Origin: CAIWHR01 sp963811685
GTDB lineage: Bacteria > Pseudomonadota > Gammaproteobacteria > Burkholderiales > Casimicrobiaceae
NCBI GenBank assembly: GCA_963811685.1
Contig: CAWESK010000017.1
Span: 62,001-126,000, forward strand
DNA length: 64,000 nucleotides
Direction of reading: 5' to 3'
Positions 55,092 to 63,650 of the stretch are shown here, one piece after another. The position numbers and the translations under genes were made by a program. The notes beneath the pieces are model-generated. The model was not told the DNA's origin and did no database searches. It worked only from the letters and a program-made list of their open reading frames with translations. Each line of letters opens with the position of its first letter. Positions within the stretch are counted from its first letter, which is position 1.

Positions 55092-55761
55092 TCAATACTT
55101 GATCACGGCGACGTCGAAGCCGCGCTTGCCGAGCTCGCCCTTGACGCGATTGAGCTCGTCGGTGTTGTCGTACGGACCGAGCCGCACGCGGTAGCGCACG
55201 CCTTTGTCCGGCAGCGTGGCCGGCTGCACCGCGGCCTCCCACCCGGCGAGCGCCAGGCGCGCCTTCAGGTTCTCGGCCTCCGGCTCCGCGGCGAAAGATC
55301 CTGCCTGCAGCCAGAAGCGATCCTGCGCTTTCGGCGCTCGCGGCGCCTCCGCCGGGGGGCGTTCCTCGACCTTGGCGATCGCCTTGTCGGGCGTGATCGC
55401 GCGCTCGACGGTCGCCTTGTCCGGGCGCGGGCTTGTCGGCGGCTTTCGCGGGCATCTTCGGCTCCTCGATGCCCGGCAGGATCTTGTAGAAATCGAAGCG
55501 CGGCTTCTCGGCGGCTGCCGGCTCGCCCTTCGCGATCCTGGCGGGATCGCGGCCTGACTCGCGCGCGGAATCCTTGGCGGGCGACACGCTCTGGTAGGGA
55601 TTGCCTGCGCGCATCAGGTAGAAGGCGACCCCCGCCGCGAGCGCCAGGCCAAGCGCAATGCCGATGAAAAGGCCGAGCAGCGTGCCGCCCGCGCCGGCTT
55701 TGCGCGGCGAACGCGTCGTCGTTGCGGCGGTGCGTGCTCGAGGGCGGTGGCGGTGGGTCAT
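55092..55761 (-). CDS. SPOR-domain membrane protein, one frameshift
   Basis: From ATG 55761: a basic cytoplasmic tail, one membrane segment (LLGLFIGIALGLALAAGVAF), a linker, then a C-terminal SPOR domain that binds denuded peptidoglycan, often at the septum (FtsN-like). The frame changes near 55425-55432 after PAKAADKPA. The second frame reads PDKATVERAITPDKAIAKVE, then FWLQAGSFAAEPEAENLKAR and VRYRVRLGPYDNTDELNRVK, ending VAVIKY at TGA 55092. Repaired length is about 223 residues. Located between argS and dsbA, a common betaproteobacterial order. Confidence 0.85.
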
Positions 55762-55791
55762 GAGGGCTCGGTGATTCCGGTTGCAGCGTCC

Positions 55792-57474
55792 TTACATCGC
55801 GTCGGGCGCGCTGATGCCAAGCACGGCGAGCGCGTTGCGCAGCACCTGCCCCGTCGCGACGACCAGGGCGAGGCGCGCGCGCTTCACGCGCTCGTCGTCG
55901 ACGAGGAAGCGTTCCGCATTATAGTAACTGTGGAATTCGGCGGCCAATTCCTTCAAGTACAGCGTGAGGACGTGCGGGGCCATGTCCCGCGCCGCGATGG
56001 CGAGCTCGGCGGGGAAATCCGCGAGCCGGCGCAGGAGCGCCTCCTCGTACGGGCTCACGAGCGGCGCGAGATCCGCGCCGGCAAGCGCCGCCGGCGCGTC
56101 GGCGACCGCGATGCCCACCTGCTTCAGCACCGACGAAACACGCGCGTGCGCATACTGGACGTAATAGACCGGATTCTCCTCGGTCTGCGAGCGCGCGAGG
56201 TCGACGTCGAACGTGAATTCGGTGTCGGCCTTGCGGTTGACGAGAAAGAAACGGACGGCGTCACGCCCGACTTCGTCGATCAGCTCGCGCAGCGTCACAT
56301 AGCTGCCGGCGCGCTTGCTGAGCTTTACCTCCTCGCCGCCTTTCATTACCGTCACCATCTTGTGCAGCACGTAGTCGGGATAGCCTGGCGGTATACCGAG
56401 CCCCACTGCCTGCAGTCCGGCGCGCACGCGCGTCACGGTGCTGTGGTGATCCCCGCCCTGGACGTTGATCGCGCGCGCGAATCCGCGCTCCCATTTGGTG
56501 ACGTGATACGCGACGTCGGGCACGAAGTACGTGTAGCCGCCGTCGGACTTCCGCATGACGCGATCCTTGTCGTCGCCGAACTCGGTGGTCCGCAGCCACA
56601 GCGCGCCGTCCTCCTCGTAGGTGCGCCCCGAGGTGACGAGACGCTGCACCGTCTTGTCGACCCGTCCTGTCGTGTAGAGCGAGCTCTCGAGATAGTAGTT
56701 GTCGAAGCGGACGCCGAACGCGACGAGGTCGCGATCCTGCTCCTTGCGCAGCTCCGCCACCGCGAACTTGCGGATCGTCTCGATATCGCCGAGATCGTGC
56801 CCCACCTCGTCGAGATATCGCTGCGCGAGCTCGCGAATGTATTCGCCGCGATACCCGTCTTCGGGAAACGCCGGGTGCTCACCCAGGATCTCCTGCGCGC
56901 GCGCGCGCACCGACACCGCGAGATTCTCGATCTGCTGGCCCGCGTCGTTGTAGTAGAACTCGCGCGTCACCTGCGCCCCTTGCCACTCGAGCAGCGTGGC
57001 GATGGCATCGCCCAGCGCGGCCTGCCGGCCGTGGCCGACGTGGAGCGGGCCGGTCGGGTTCGCGGACACGAACTCGACCATGACGCGTTCACCGTTGCGC
57101 ATGTCGCTGCGGCCGAAGCTCTCACGAGCGGAGAGAATTTCGCCGACGATTTGCTGGCGCGCCGCCGGGGTGAGAAAGAGATTGACGAATCCCGCGCCCG
57201 CGATTTCCGTCCTGGCGAGCCAGTCCGCCGAAGGTAGCGCGGCGACGAGCGCCTGCGCGAATTCGCGCGGGTTGCGCTTCAGCGCCTTGGCGTGCTGGAG
57301 CGCGACGTTCGTCGCGTAGTCGCCGTGCGCCGCGACCTTCGGCCGCTCGACGACGATGGGCGCACCGGCGCGCTCGGGCGCGACCGCGGCCAGCCCTTGC
57401 GCGAGCCATGAGCCTATTTGCGATTTCAGATCGTTCACCACGACGCCGGCGAAGAGTGCTGTCGGTTGCGCCAC
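55792..57474 (-). CDS. argS: Arginyl-tRNA synthetase
   Basis: 560-residue class I synthetase. The N-terminal Add-1 domain covers about residues 1-110. The HIGH-equivalent is ANPTGPLHVGHGRQAALGD and the KMSKS-equivalent is VKLSKRAGSYVTL. The C-terminal DALR anticodon domain includes YVQYAHARVSSVLKQ and EFHSYYNAERFL. The frame opens with GTG at 57474; a GTG 12 codons later (VNDLKSQIGSWL) is an equally good start and closer to typical family length. Downstream are the SPOR, dsbA and SDR genes. Confidence 0.95.
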   Translation of the reverse strand: MAQPTALFAGVVVNDLKSQIGSWLAQGLAAVAPERAGAPIVVERPKVAAHGDYATNVALQHAKALKRNPREFAQALVAALPSADWLARTEIAGAGFVNLFLTPAARQQIVGEILSARESFGRSDMRNGERVMVEFVSANPTGPLHVGHGRQAALGDAIATLLEWQGAQVTREFYYNDAGQQIENLAVSVRARAQEILGEHPAFPEDGYRGEYIRELAQRYLDEVGHDLGDIETIRKFAVAELRKEQDRDLVAFGVRFDNYYLESSLYTTGRVDKTVQRLVTSGRTYEEDGALWLRTTEFGDDKDRVMRKSDGGYTYFVPDVAYHVTKWERGFARAINVQGGDHHSTVTRVRAGLQAVGLGIPPGYPDYVLHKMVTVMKGGEEVKLSKRAGSYVTLRELIDEVGRDAVRFFLVNRKADTEFTFDVDLARSQTEENPVYYVQYAHARVSSVLKQVGIAVADAPAALAGADLAPLVSPYEEALLRRLADFPAELAIAARDMAPHVLTLYLKELAAEFHSYYNAERFLVDDERVKRARLALVVATGQVLRNALAVLGISAPDAM

Positions 57475-57590
57475 AAAAACCGCGAATTGCGCAGCGCGGG
57501 TCGCGCCGTTTCAATTCGCGGGAGAATTCCATCGCCGCAGCAAGCGGTGACGGAATTCTCGATTATAGACGACGCGTGGTCGGGCCCGAC

Positions 57591-59796
57591 CTACGCGAAC
57601 CCCGCCGGGTCGACGTCGAGCGCGAAGCGCACGCGCCTTCCCGGCAGCGCTTCGAAAGCGCTTCGCCAGCCCGGGAGGAATCGCTGCAGCGCGCCGCGAT
57701 CTTCGCTCTGCGCGAGCACCTGCCCGCGTTCCATGCCCGCGCGACGGGCCAGCGCCGCCGGCACAGGTGGAAACACCGTGACACCGCCACCCATCCGCCG
57801 GGCGATCGCTTCTCCTTCCTTGCGCACCTCGTGAAGAAACGCGTCGACGGCATCGCGTGCCGGCGCCTCGGCCGTCACCAGCGCGAGATGCGCGAACGGA
57901 GGGAGCGAGGCGGCGCGACGCTCAGCCATCAGGCTCGCCGCGAATTCACCGTAGGCGTTCATGGCAAGGGCGCGGTAGAGCGGATGCTCCGGGAAATCGG
58001 TCTGCACGACGACTTCGCCGGGCAGCGCCGCGCGCCCCGCCCGGCCGGCGACCTGGAACAGCAGCGCCGCGAGGCGCTCGGTGGCGCGAAAATCGGCGCT
58101 GTAGAGCGCGTTGTCGGCGCCCAGCACGCCGACCAGCGTGAGGCGCGGGAAATCGTGCCCCTTCGCCAGCATCTGCGTGCCGACGAGGATGTCGACGAGC
58201 CCGGCATCCATTCGCTCGCGGACATCGGCAAAGACGCCCTGGCGCCGCGTGCTGTCGCGATCGATGCGCGCAATCCGCGCCGCCGGAAAGAGCTCCGTCA
58301 GCGCACGCTCGAGCCGCTGCGTTCCGAAGCCGCGCGGCACGAGGTCCACGTTGCCGCATTCGGGACACGCCGGCGGCAGCCGCTCGGCATGCCCGCAGTG
58401 ATGGCAGCGGACGAGCCCCGCATCCCGATGCACGACAAGGCGCGCGCTGCAGCGCGCGCACCCGGCCTGCCATCCGCATGAAGCGCACATGAGCGATGGC
58501 GCGAAGCCGCGACGGTTGATGAAGACGAGCGATTGCTGCCCGCGCTCGAGCCGCGCCGCGATCGCGGCGCGCAGCCGCGTGCCGATACCTTCGACCGCGG
58601 CGGGATCGCGATGCGGCGCAAGCACGACCGCGGGAGGCGTCGCCGCCGCGACCGCCCGCTCCGGCAGCACGAGGCGCTCATAGCGACCGCGCTGCACCTG
58701 ATGGAGGGATTCCAGCGACGGCGTCGCCGTGCCGAGCACGATCGGGACGCCCTGCTCGCGGGCGCGCCAGACCGCGACGTCGCGCCCGTGGTAGCGCACG
58801 CCGTCCTGCTGCTTGAACGAGCCGTCGTTCTCCTCGTCGACGACGACAAGCCCGAGACGCGGCATCGGCGCGAACACCGCGAGCCGCGTGCCGACGACGA
58901 GGTCGGGCTCGCCGGCGGCCGCCGCGCGCCAGTGGCGACGCCGAAGCGCTGCCGGAAGCCGACTGTGCAGGGCCACCGCGCGCCGTCCCGGCAGCGCCCG
59001 CGCAATCCGCTGCAGCAACTGCGGCGTCAGGTTGATCTCGGGGACGAGCAGCAGGGCCTGACGCCCCGCGGCGATACAACGCGCTGCGGCTGCGAGATAG
59101 ACCTCCGTCTTGCCGCTTCCCGTGATGCCATCGAGAAGGAACGGCGCGAATCTTCCGTGCGCTCGCACGATCGCGGCAACCGCTTGCTGCTGCGCTTCGT
59201 TGAGCGGCGTTCCCGCGCGAGGCGGCGGATCGGCCGGCCCCGGCGGCAACGCATCATCGATCCATCCCGCTTCGCGCCAGCGCCGGACCCAGGCGCGAAC
59301 GTGCGCCGGCAACGCCGCGATTTCGGCGGCAGGCATCACCCCTCCTTCCGCCGCGTGAAACCGTTCGAACAGTTCGCGCGCCCGGGGCGCGCGGCCGAGC
59401 GAAGTTGCGAGCGCGGCGCGCCCATCTTCGGTGAGGCGTTGCGCGAGCGGCGACTGCGGGGGCCAAAAATGAGCGTGCACCCACGCGCTGTCCAACCGGG
59501 GGCACCATCTGCGCAAGCACGAGCCCGAGCGGCTCCTGGTAGTAGCCTGCAACGAAGTCTGCAAGGCGCAGGAGATCGCTCGATAACGGAGGCAGCTCGC
59601 TCGCTTCGTGGATCGGCTGCAGCTTCTCCTGCGTGATGTCGGTCGTCGCGGCGACATCGACGACAACGCCCGTCAGCGCCCGCTTGCCAAGGCGCACGCG
59701 GACGATGAATCCGCGGTCGATCGCGAGCCCGGCTGGCACCCAGTAGTCGAACGTCGTGCGGGTCGCAACGGGAAGCGCTACCCGGGCGATCGCCAT
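57591..59796 (-). CDS. priA: Primosomal protein N' (replication restart helicase), one frameshift
   Basis: About 735 residues after repair. PriA recognises stalled forks and reloads the replisome. The N-terminal DNA-binding domain (IARVALPVATRTTFDYWVP; RVRLGKRALTGVVVD) starts at ATG 59796. A run of five C/G bases at 59498-59502 breaks the frame; losing one base gives QMVPRLDSAWVHAHF. Walker A is DGITGSGKTEVYL and the DEAD-like box is VVVDEENDGSFKQQDGVRYH. Zinc cysteines are CASCGWQAGCARC and CHHCGHAERLPPACPEC. Helicase motifs V and VI follow (GTQMLAKGHDFP; FQVAGRAGRA). Confidence 0.94.
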
Positions 59797-60181
59797 CGCA
59801 TCAACCCGCACTCGCGCAGCGACGCGCACAGGTTGTAGTGTTCGAAATCTTCATCACGCGTCGCAGCAATCGAAGCCAAGTCCTTGGTTTATATAGAACG
59901 CAAAAAACGACCCACCCCTGCTGTGGATAACGTTGTGCGTAAGTGATCGCTCGCGTCCCGCCTTGGGAGACCCCCGCCTCGGTTCGCTTCGGCGCGCATT
60001 GCGAGCAAAAAACTTTTTCTTTTTTAATTCAGTGGATTACGCGGACCATCCGACGGTGTGTGCGGAAGCGCACCGCCGCGTGCGTCGCAAGCACGCGAAT
60101 GTGCATAAGTAGCAGGGAAAACCCTCAAATCACTTCGTTGTCAAGCCCGGCGTTCGCGGTGCTCGCCCGAGCCGTATGCCT
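59797..60181. other. 385-base intergenic region between hemE and priA
   Basis: No gene is seen. It is unusually AT-rich for this window: a 26-base tract at 60005-60030 (AAAAAACTTTTTCTTTTTTAA core) and a second TTTATATAGAAC stretch at 59888-59899. It contains DnaA-box-like 9-mers, listed separately. It must also hold the priA promoter. A terminator for hemE is not obvious, as the T tract has no GC stem before it in the minus direction. Confidence 0.6.
59922..60108. other. DnaA-box cluster with AT-rich tract, candidate replication-origin or DnaA-regulated element
   Basis: Two exact matches to TTATNCACA lie on the minus strand at 59922-59930 (TTATCCACA) and 60100-60108 (TTATGCACA). A one-mismatch copy is at 59934-59942 (TTACGCACA), and a weaker one (7/9) at 60031-60039 beside the AT-rich tract 60005-60030. 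The three best boxes share one orientation. This layout resembles a bacterial unwinding region, although dnaA, dnaN, mnmG and parAB are not in the window. Confidence 0.4.
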
Positions 60182-61249
60182 TCAGGCCGTCTGCGGCGCT
60201 TTTCGCGAGGCGCGGTGCACGCTCTCGACCAGCGCGGCGACATTCTCGGGAGGCGTGGCCGGCACGATGCCGTGTCCGAGATTGAAGATGTGCCCCGGCG
60301 CGGGGCCCGCGGCCGCCACGACGGCCGCGGCCGCGCGCGCGACGGTCTCCGGATCAGTCAGCAGCACCAGCGGGTCGAGATTGCCCTGCAGCGCAACCTT
60401 GGCACCCACGCGGCGGCGCGCGTCGGCCAGATCGACGGTCCAGTCGAGCCCGACGCCTGCGGCCCCGCAGGCGGCGATGTCGTCGAGCCATTGCCCGCCG
60501 CCTTTCGTGAACACGATCGTAGGCACCCGGCGGCCATCGGGTGCCGGCGCGAGCGAGGTCAGCACGGCGCGCATCGATGCGAGAGAAAACGCCCGGTACG
60601 CGCCCGCCGTCAGCAATCCGCCCCACGTGTCGAACAGCATCACCGCGTCGGCGCCCGCCTTGATCTGCTCGTTGAGATAGGCAGCGACCGCCTGGCCGTT
60701 GACGTCGACGAGTCGCTGCAACAGATCGGGCCGCGCGCAGACCATCTTTCGCACTGCGGCGAAATCGGCGCTGCCCCCGCCTTCGATCATGTAACACGCC
60801 AGCGTGAACGGGCTTCCCGCGAACCCGATCAGCGGGACGCGCCCGTGAAGCGCCTTCTTGATCTCGCGCACTGCGTCGAACACATAGCGCAGCTTGCCCA
60901 TGTCGGGCACCTGCAGCGCACCGATCGTCGCCGCATCCGCGGTCGTGCGTGCGAAGCGCGGGCCTTCGCCGGCGGCGAAGTCGAGGCCGAGCCCCATCGC
61001 ATCCGGCACGGTCAGGATGTCGGAAAAGAGGATCGCGGCATCGAGCGGGTAACGATCGAGCGGCTGCAGCGTGACTTCGGTCGCGAGCGATGGCGTGTGC
61101 GCAAGCGCGAGAAAGCTCCCCGCTTTCGCCCGCGTTGCGTTGTATTCGGGCAGGTAGCGACCGGCCTGGCGCATCAGCCACACGGGCGTCCAGGGCGTGG
61201 GCTCGCGGTTGAGCGCGCGCAGAAACGTATCGTTTTCGAGGATTTCCAT
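60182..61249 (-). CDS. hemE: Uroporphyrinogen decarboxylase
   Basis: 355-residue enzyme that removes four carboxyl groups from uroporphyrinogen III to give coproporphyrinogen III. The signature TPVWLMRQAGRYLPEY is at the N-terminus. FSDILTVPDAMGLGLDF carries the catalytic Asp; LIGFAGSPFTLACYMIEGGGS and GHIFNLGHGIVPATPPENV are further conserved segments. Frame intact and of normal length. Gene order kdoO-hemE-priA on one strand. Confidence 0.97.
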   Translation of the reverse strand: MEILENDTFLRALNREPTPWTPVWLMRQAGRYLPEYNATRAKAGSFLALAHTPSLATEVTLQPLDRYPLDAAILFSDILTVPDAMGLGLDFAAGEGPRFARTTADAATIGALQVPDMGKLRYVFDAVREIKKALHGRVPLIGFAGSPFTLACYMIEGGGSADFAAVRKMVCARPDLLQRLVDVNGQAVAAYLNEQIKAGADAVMLFDTWGGLLTAGAYRAFSLASMRAVLTSLAPAPDGRRVPTIVFTKGGGQWLDDIAACGAAGVGLDWTVDLADARRRVGAKVALQGNLDPLVLLTDPETVARAAAAVVAAAGPAPGHIFNLGHGIVPATPPENVAALVESVHRASRKAPQTA

Positions 61250-61309
61250 CGTCGGAGGGTAGCGATACGCGACGTCGCGGGCAAGCCCGCGGGTCGCGGA
61301 ACACGGCGT

Positions 61310-62188
61310 TCAGTGCGCGGGCGTCAGCACCCGGCCGGTCAGGCGTTCGAGGATCGCGAGCGGCGCGCGCGCGGGTTCGTAGAGGGCCGCGAGCGGCAGA
61401 TGGATCGTCTGCTCCAGCATGTACTGCCCCGACAGCGCCGCATGCATCACCTGATCGGAGAAGCAGAGCCACGTCGTGCCGGGCGCGAACCGGGCGGTCT
61501 CCTGCGGGGAGTCGCGCTGGTACGCGAGATCCGCCTTCGCGCGGTCGTGGAGTCCCAGCATCAAGTGGTCGTACTCGGTGCGAACTCCCTTCGTCACATG
61601 GAGAGCCGCGAGCACCGCCGCGGCGCCCGGCAGCGGAGGGGCGATCCGCGGCAGCAGCGTCTTCGCCATCGCCTCGAATGGTTCACCGACACGCCAGACG
61701 CGCGGCTCCGTGAGGCTCACGTTCGAGAACACGCGCAGGATCCGCTCGCCGCGATTCGGTCGTGACGGGAAGGCATCGACGTGCAGGCGCGCATCGTCCT
61801 TGCGCCACGACACGGCGCGACCGACCGCCGGCTGCGGCCGGTAGCTCGTCCGCGCGCGCGTGACGAAGGGGGCATACGCGGGAAAGAGCGCCCTCACGAG
61901 ATCCGCCGCATTCGCCGCAAAGCGCGCGATCATCGCGGCCAGATCCGAGCGATCGGCCGCCGCGCCTCTCGCGCCCTTGAGCGCCGCGCCGTCGAGACTG
62001 ATGTTCTTCGCGCGACCGTCGGACCACTCCGGTGACAGGAAGCGGCGCTCGCTTTCGGACAACGCGAAGCCCAGTCGCGGCAGCACGAGCACCGATCCGC
62101 TTTCGAGCGCGCGCGCGATGTCGCGCTGCGCTTCCGGCGTGAGCACCGGGCGCCAGGCCGCGAGGTCCAGCGTCACGAGTGATGACAT
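61310..62188 (-). CDS. kdoO: Kdo hydroxylase family protein (Fe(II)/2-oxoglutarate dioxygenase)
   Basis: 292 residues. Resembles the 3-deoxy-D-manno-oct-2-ulosonic acid 3-hydroxylase of Burkholderia and Yersinia, which converts lipid-A-linked Kdo to Ko. The iron-binding HxD is in RLHVDAFPSRPNRGERILRVF, and a distal His lies in SDQVMHAALSGQYMLEQTIHL. The N-terminal part, LESGSVLVLPRLGFALSESE, is also typical. The start ATG 62188 overlaps the gltD stop as TGATG, so the two are coupled. Specific substrate is inferred from the family. Confidence 0.85.
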   Translation of the reverse strand: MSSLVTLDLAAWRPVLTPEAQRDIARALESGSVLVLPRLGFALSESERRFLSPEWSDGRAKNISLDGAALKGARGAAADRSDLAAMIARFAANAADLVRALFPAYAPFVTRARTSYRPQPAVGRAVSWRKDDARLHVDAFPSRPNRGERILRVFSNVSLTEPRVWRVGEPFEAMAKTLLPRIAPPLPGAAAVLAALHVTKGVRTEYDHLMLGLHDRAKADLAYQRDSPQETARFAPGTTWLCFSDQVMHAALSGQYMLEQTIHLPLAALYEPARAPLAILERLTGRVLTPAH

Positions 62189-63624
62189 CAGCGCGGCAGC
62201 TGCGACGCGCCCATCAGGAACAGGTCGACCGCGCGCGCGCATTGACGGCCCTCGCGGATCGCCCACACGACGAGCGACTGCCCGCGGCGCATGTCGCCCG
62301 CGGCGAAGACCTTCCGCACCGACGTCGCATAGTCGTCGGTATTCGCCTTGACGTTGCTGCGGGCGTCGCGCGCAACGCCGAGCTGCGCGAGCAGGCTCGG
62401 GGCGGCGGGACCGAGAAAGCCCATCGCGAGCAGCACGAGCTCGGCCCTGACCTCGAATTCGCTGCCCGGCACCTCGACCATCTTGACCTGGCCGTCGGCA
62501 CCCTTCTGCCATTCGAGGCGAACCGCGACGAGCTTTTCGACCTTGTTGTTCCTGCCCTCGAAGCGTTTGGTCGCGACGGACCAGTCGCGGGCACAACCCT
62601 CTTCCTGCGACGATGATGTGCGCAGCTTGACCGGCCAGTACGGCCACGTGAGCAGCTTGTTCTCGTGCTCGGGCGGCTGCGGCAGGAGCTCGAACTGGGT
62701 GACCGACGCCGCGCCGTGCCGGTTCGAGGTGCCGACGCAGTCGGACCCCGTATCGCCGCCGCCGATCACGACGACATGCTTGCCCGTCGCCTTGATCTGA
62801 TCCTTGACCGCGTCGCCGGCGATGACCTTGTTTTGCTGCGGCAGGAATTCCATCGCGAAGTGGACGCCGTCGAGATCGCGCCCGGGAACCGGGAGGTCGC
62901 GCGGCGCCTCCGCTCCTCCCGCCATGACGACGGCGTCGTACTCGGCGAGAAGATCCTCGGCGGAAACGTCGTTGCCGACCTCGACGTTCGGCCGGAACAC
63001 GACGCCTTCGAGCGACATCTGCGCCATCCGGCGGTCGATGGCCGGCTTCTCCATCTTGAAGTCGGGAATGCCGTAGCGGAGCAGCCCGCCGATGCGGTCG
63101 GCCTTCTCGAGCACGACGACGTCGTGGCCGGCGCGCGCGAGCTGCTGCGCGCAGGCGAGCCCCGCCGGTCCGGAGCCGATCACCGCCACGCGCTTGCCGG
63201 TCTTCGCGAGCGGCGGTTGCGGCACGACCCAGCCTTCTTCGAAGCCCTTGTCGATGATGAAGTGCTCGATCGACTTGATGCCGACAGGATCGTTGTTGAT
63301 GTTGAGCGTGCACGACGCCTCGCACGGCGCGGGGCACACACGACCCGTGAATTCGGGAAAGTTGTTCGTCGAGTGCAGCACGTCGAGCGCGGCGCGCCAC
63401 TGCTCCCGGTAGACGAGATCGTTCCAGTCGGGAATGACGTTGTTGACGGGACAACCGGACATGCAGAACGGGATCCCGCAGTCCATGCAGCGCGCGCCCT
63501 GCTTCGATGCTGCGTCATCCTTGAGCGCGAGGACGAATTCGCGGTAATTGCGCACGCGCTCCGCGGGCCGCAGCGCCACCTCCTCTATTCGCTCGAGCTC
63601 GATGAAGCCGGTGATCTTGCCCAT
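62188..63624 (-). CDS. gltD: Glutamate synthase small subunit (NADPH)
   Basis: About 478 residues. Supplies electrons from NADPH through FAD and Fe-S clusters to the large subunit. Cysteine clusters CMDCGIPFCMSGCPVNN and CPAPCEASC are near the N-terminus. FAD loop VAVIGSGPAGLACAQQLA; NADPH loop VVVIGGGDTGSDCVGTSNRHGA; terminal VFAAGDMRRGQSLVVWAI. Start is the ATG at 63624; the GTG just before it is possible. The gltB-gltD junction contains a 14-bp tandem duplication. Confidence 0.96.
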   Translation of the reverse strand: MGKITGFIELERIEEVALRPAERVRNYREFVLALKDDAASKQGARCMDCGIPFCMSGCPVNNVIPDWNDLVYREQWRAALDVLHSTNNFPEFTGRVCPAPCEASCTLNINNDPVGIKSIEHFIIDKGFEEGWVVPQPPLAKTGKRVAVIGSGPAGLACAQQLARAGHDVVVLEKADRIGGLLRYGIPDFKMEKPAIDRRMAQMSLEGVVFRPNVEVGNDVSAEDLLAEYDAVVMAGGAEAPRDLPVPGRDLDGVHFAMEFLPQQNKVIAGDAVKDQIKATGKHVVVIGGGDTGSDCVGTSNRHGAASVTQFELLPQPPEHENKLLTWPYWPVKLRTSSSQEEGCARDWSVATKRFEGRNNKVEKLVAVRLEWQKGADGQVKMVEVPGSEFEVRAELVLLAMGFLGPAAPSLLAQLGVARDARSNVKANTDDYATSVRKVFAAGDMRRGQSLVVWAIREGRQCARAVDLFLMGASQLPR

Positions 63625-63650
63625 CACGCAGCTTCCATCACGCAGCTTCC
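63623..63650. repeat. 14-bp tandem duplication across the gltB stop and gltD start
   Basis: On the minus strand GGAAGCTGCGTGAT occurs twice in direct succession. The first copy encodes the last residues and stop of gltB (EAA-stop). The second ends in the gltD start (GTGATG). A single copy would make the stop and start overlap as TGATG, the coupling seen elsewhere in this window. Confidence 0.9.

Noticed and set aside
60005..60030. A/T tract read as a rho-independent terminator of hemE
   Set aside because: No GC-rich stem lies directly before a T tract in the direction of hemE transcription.
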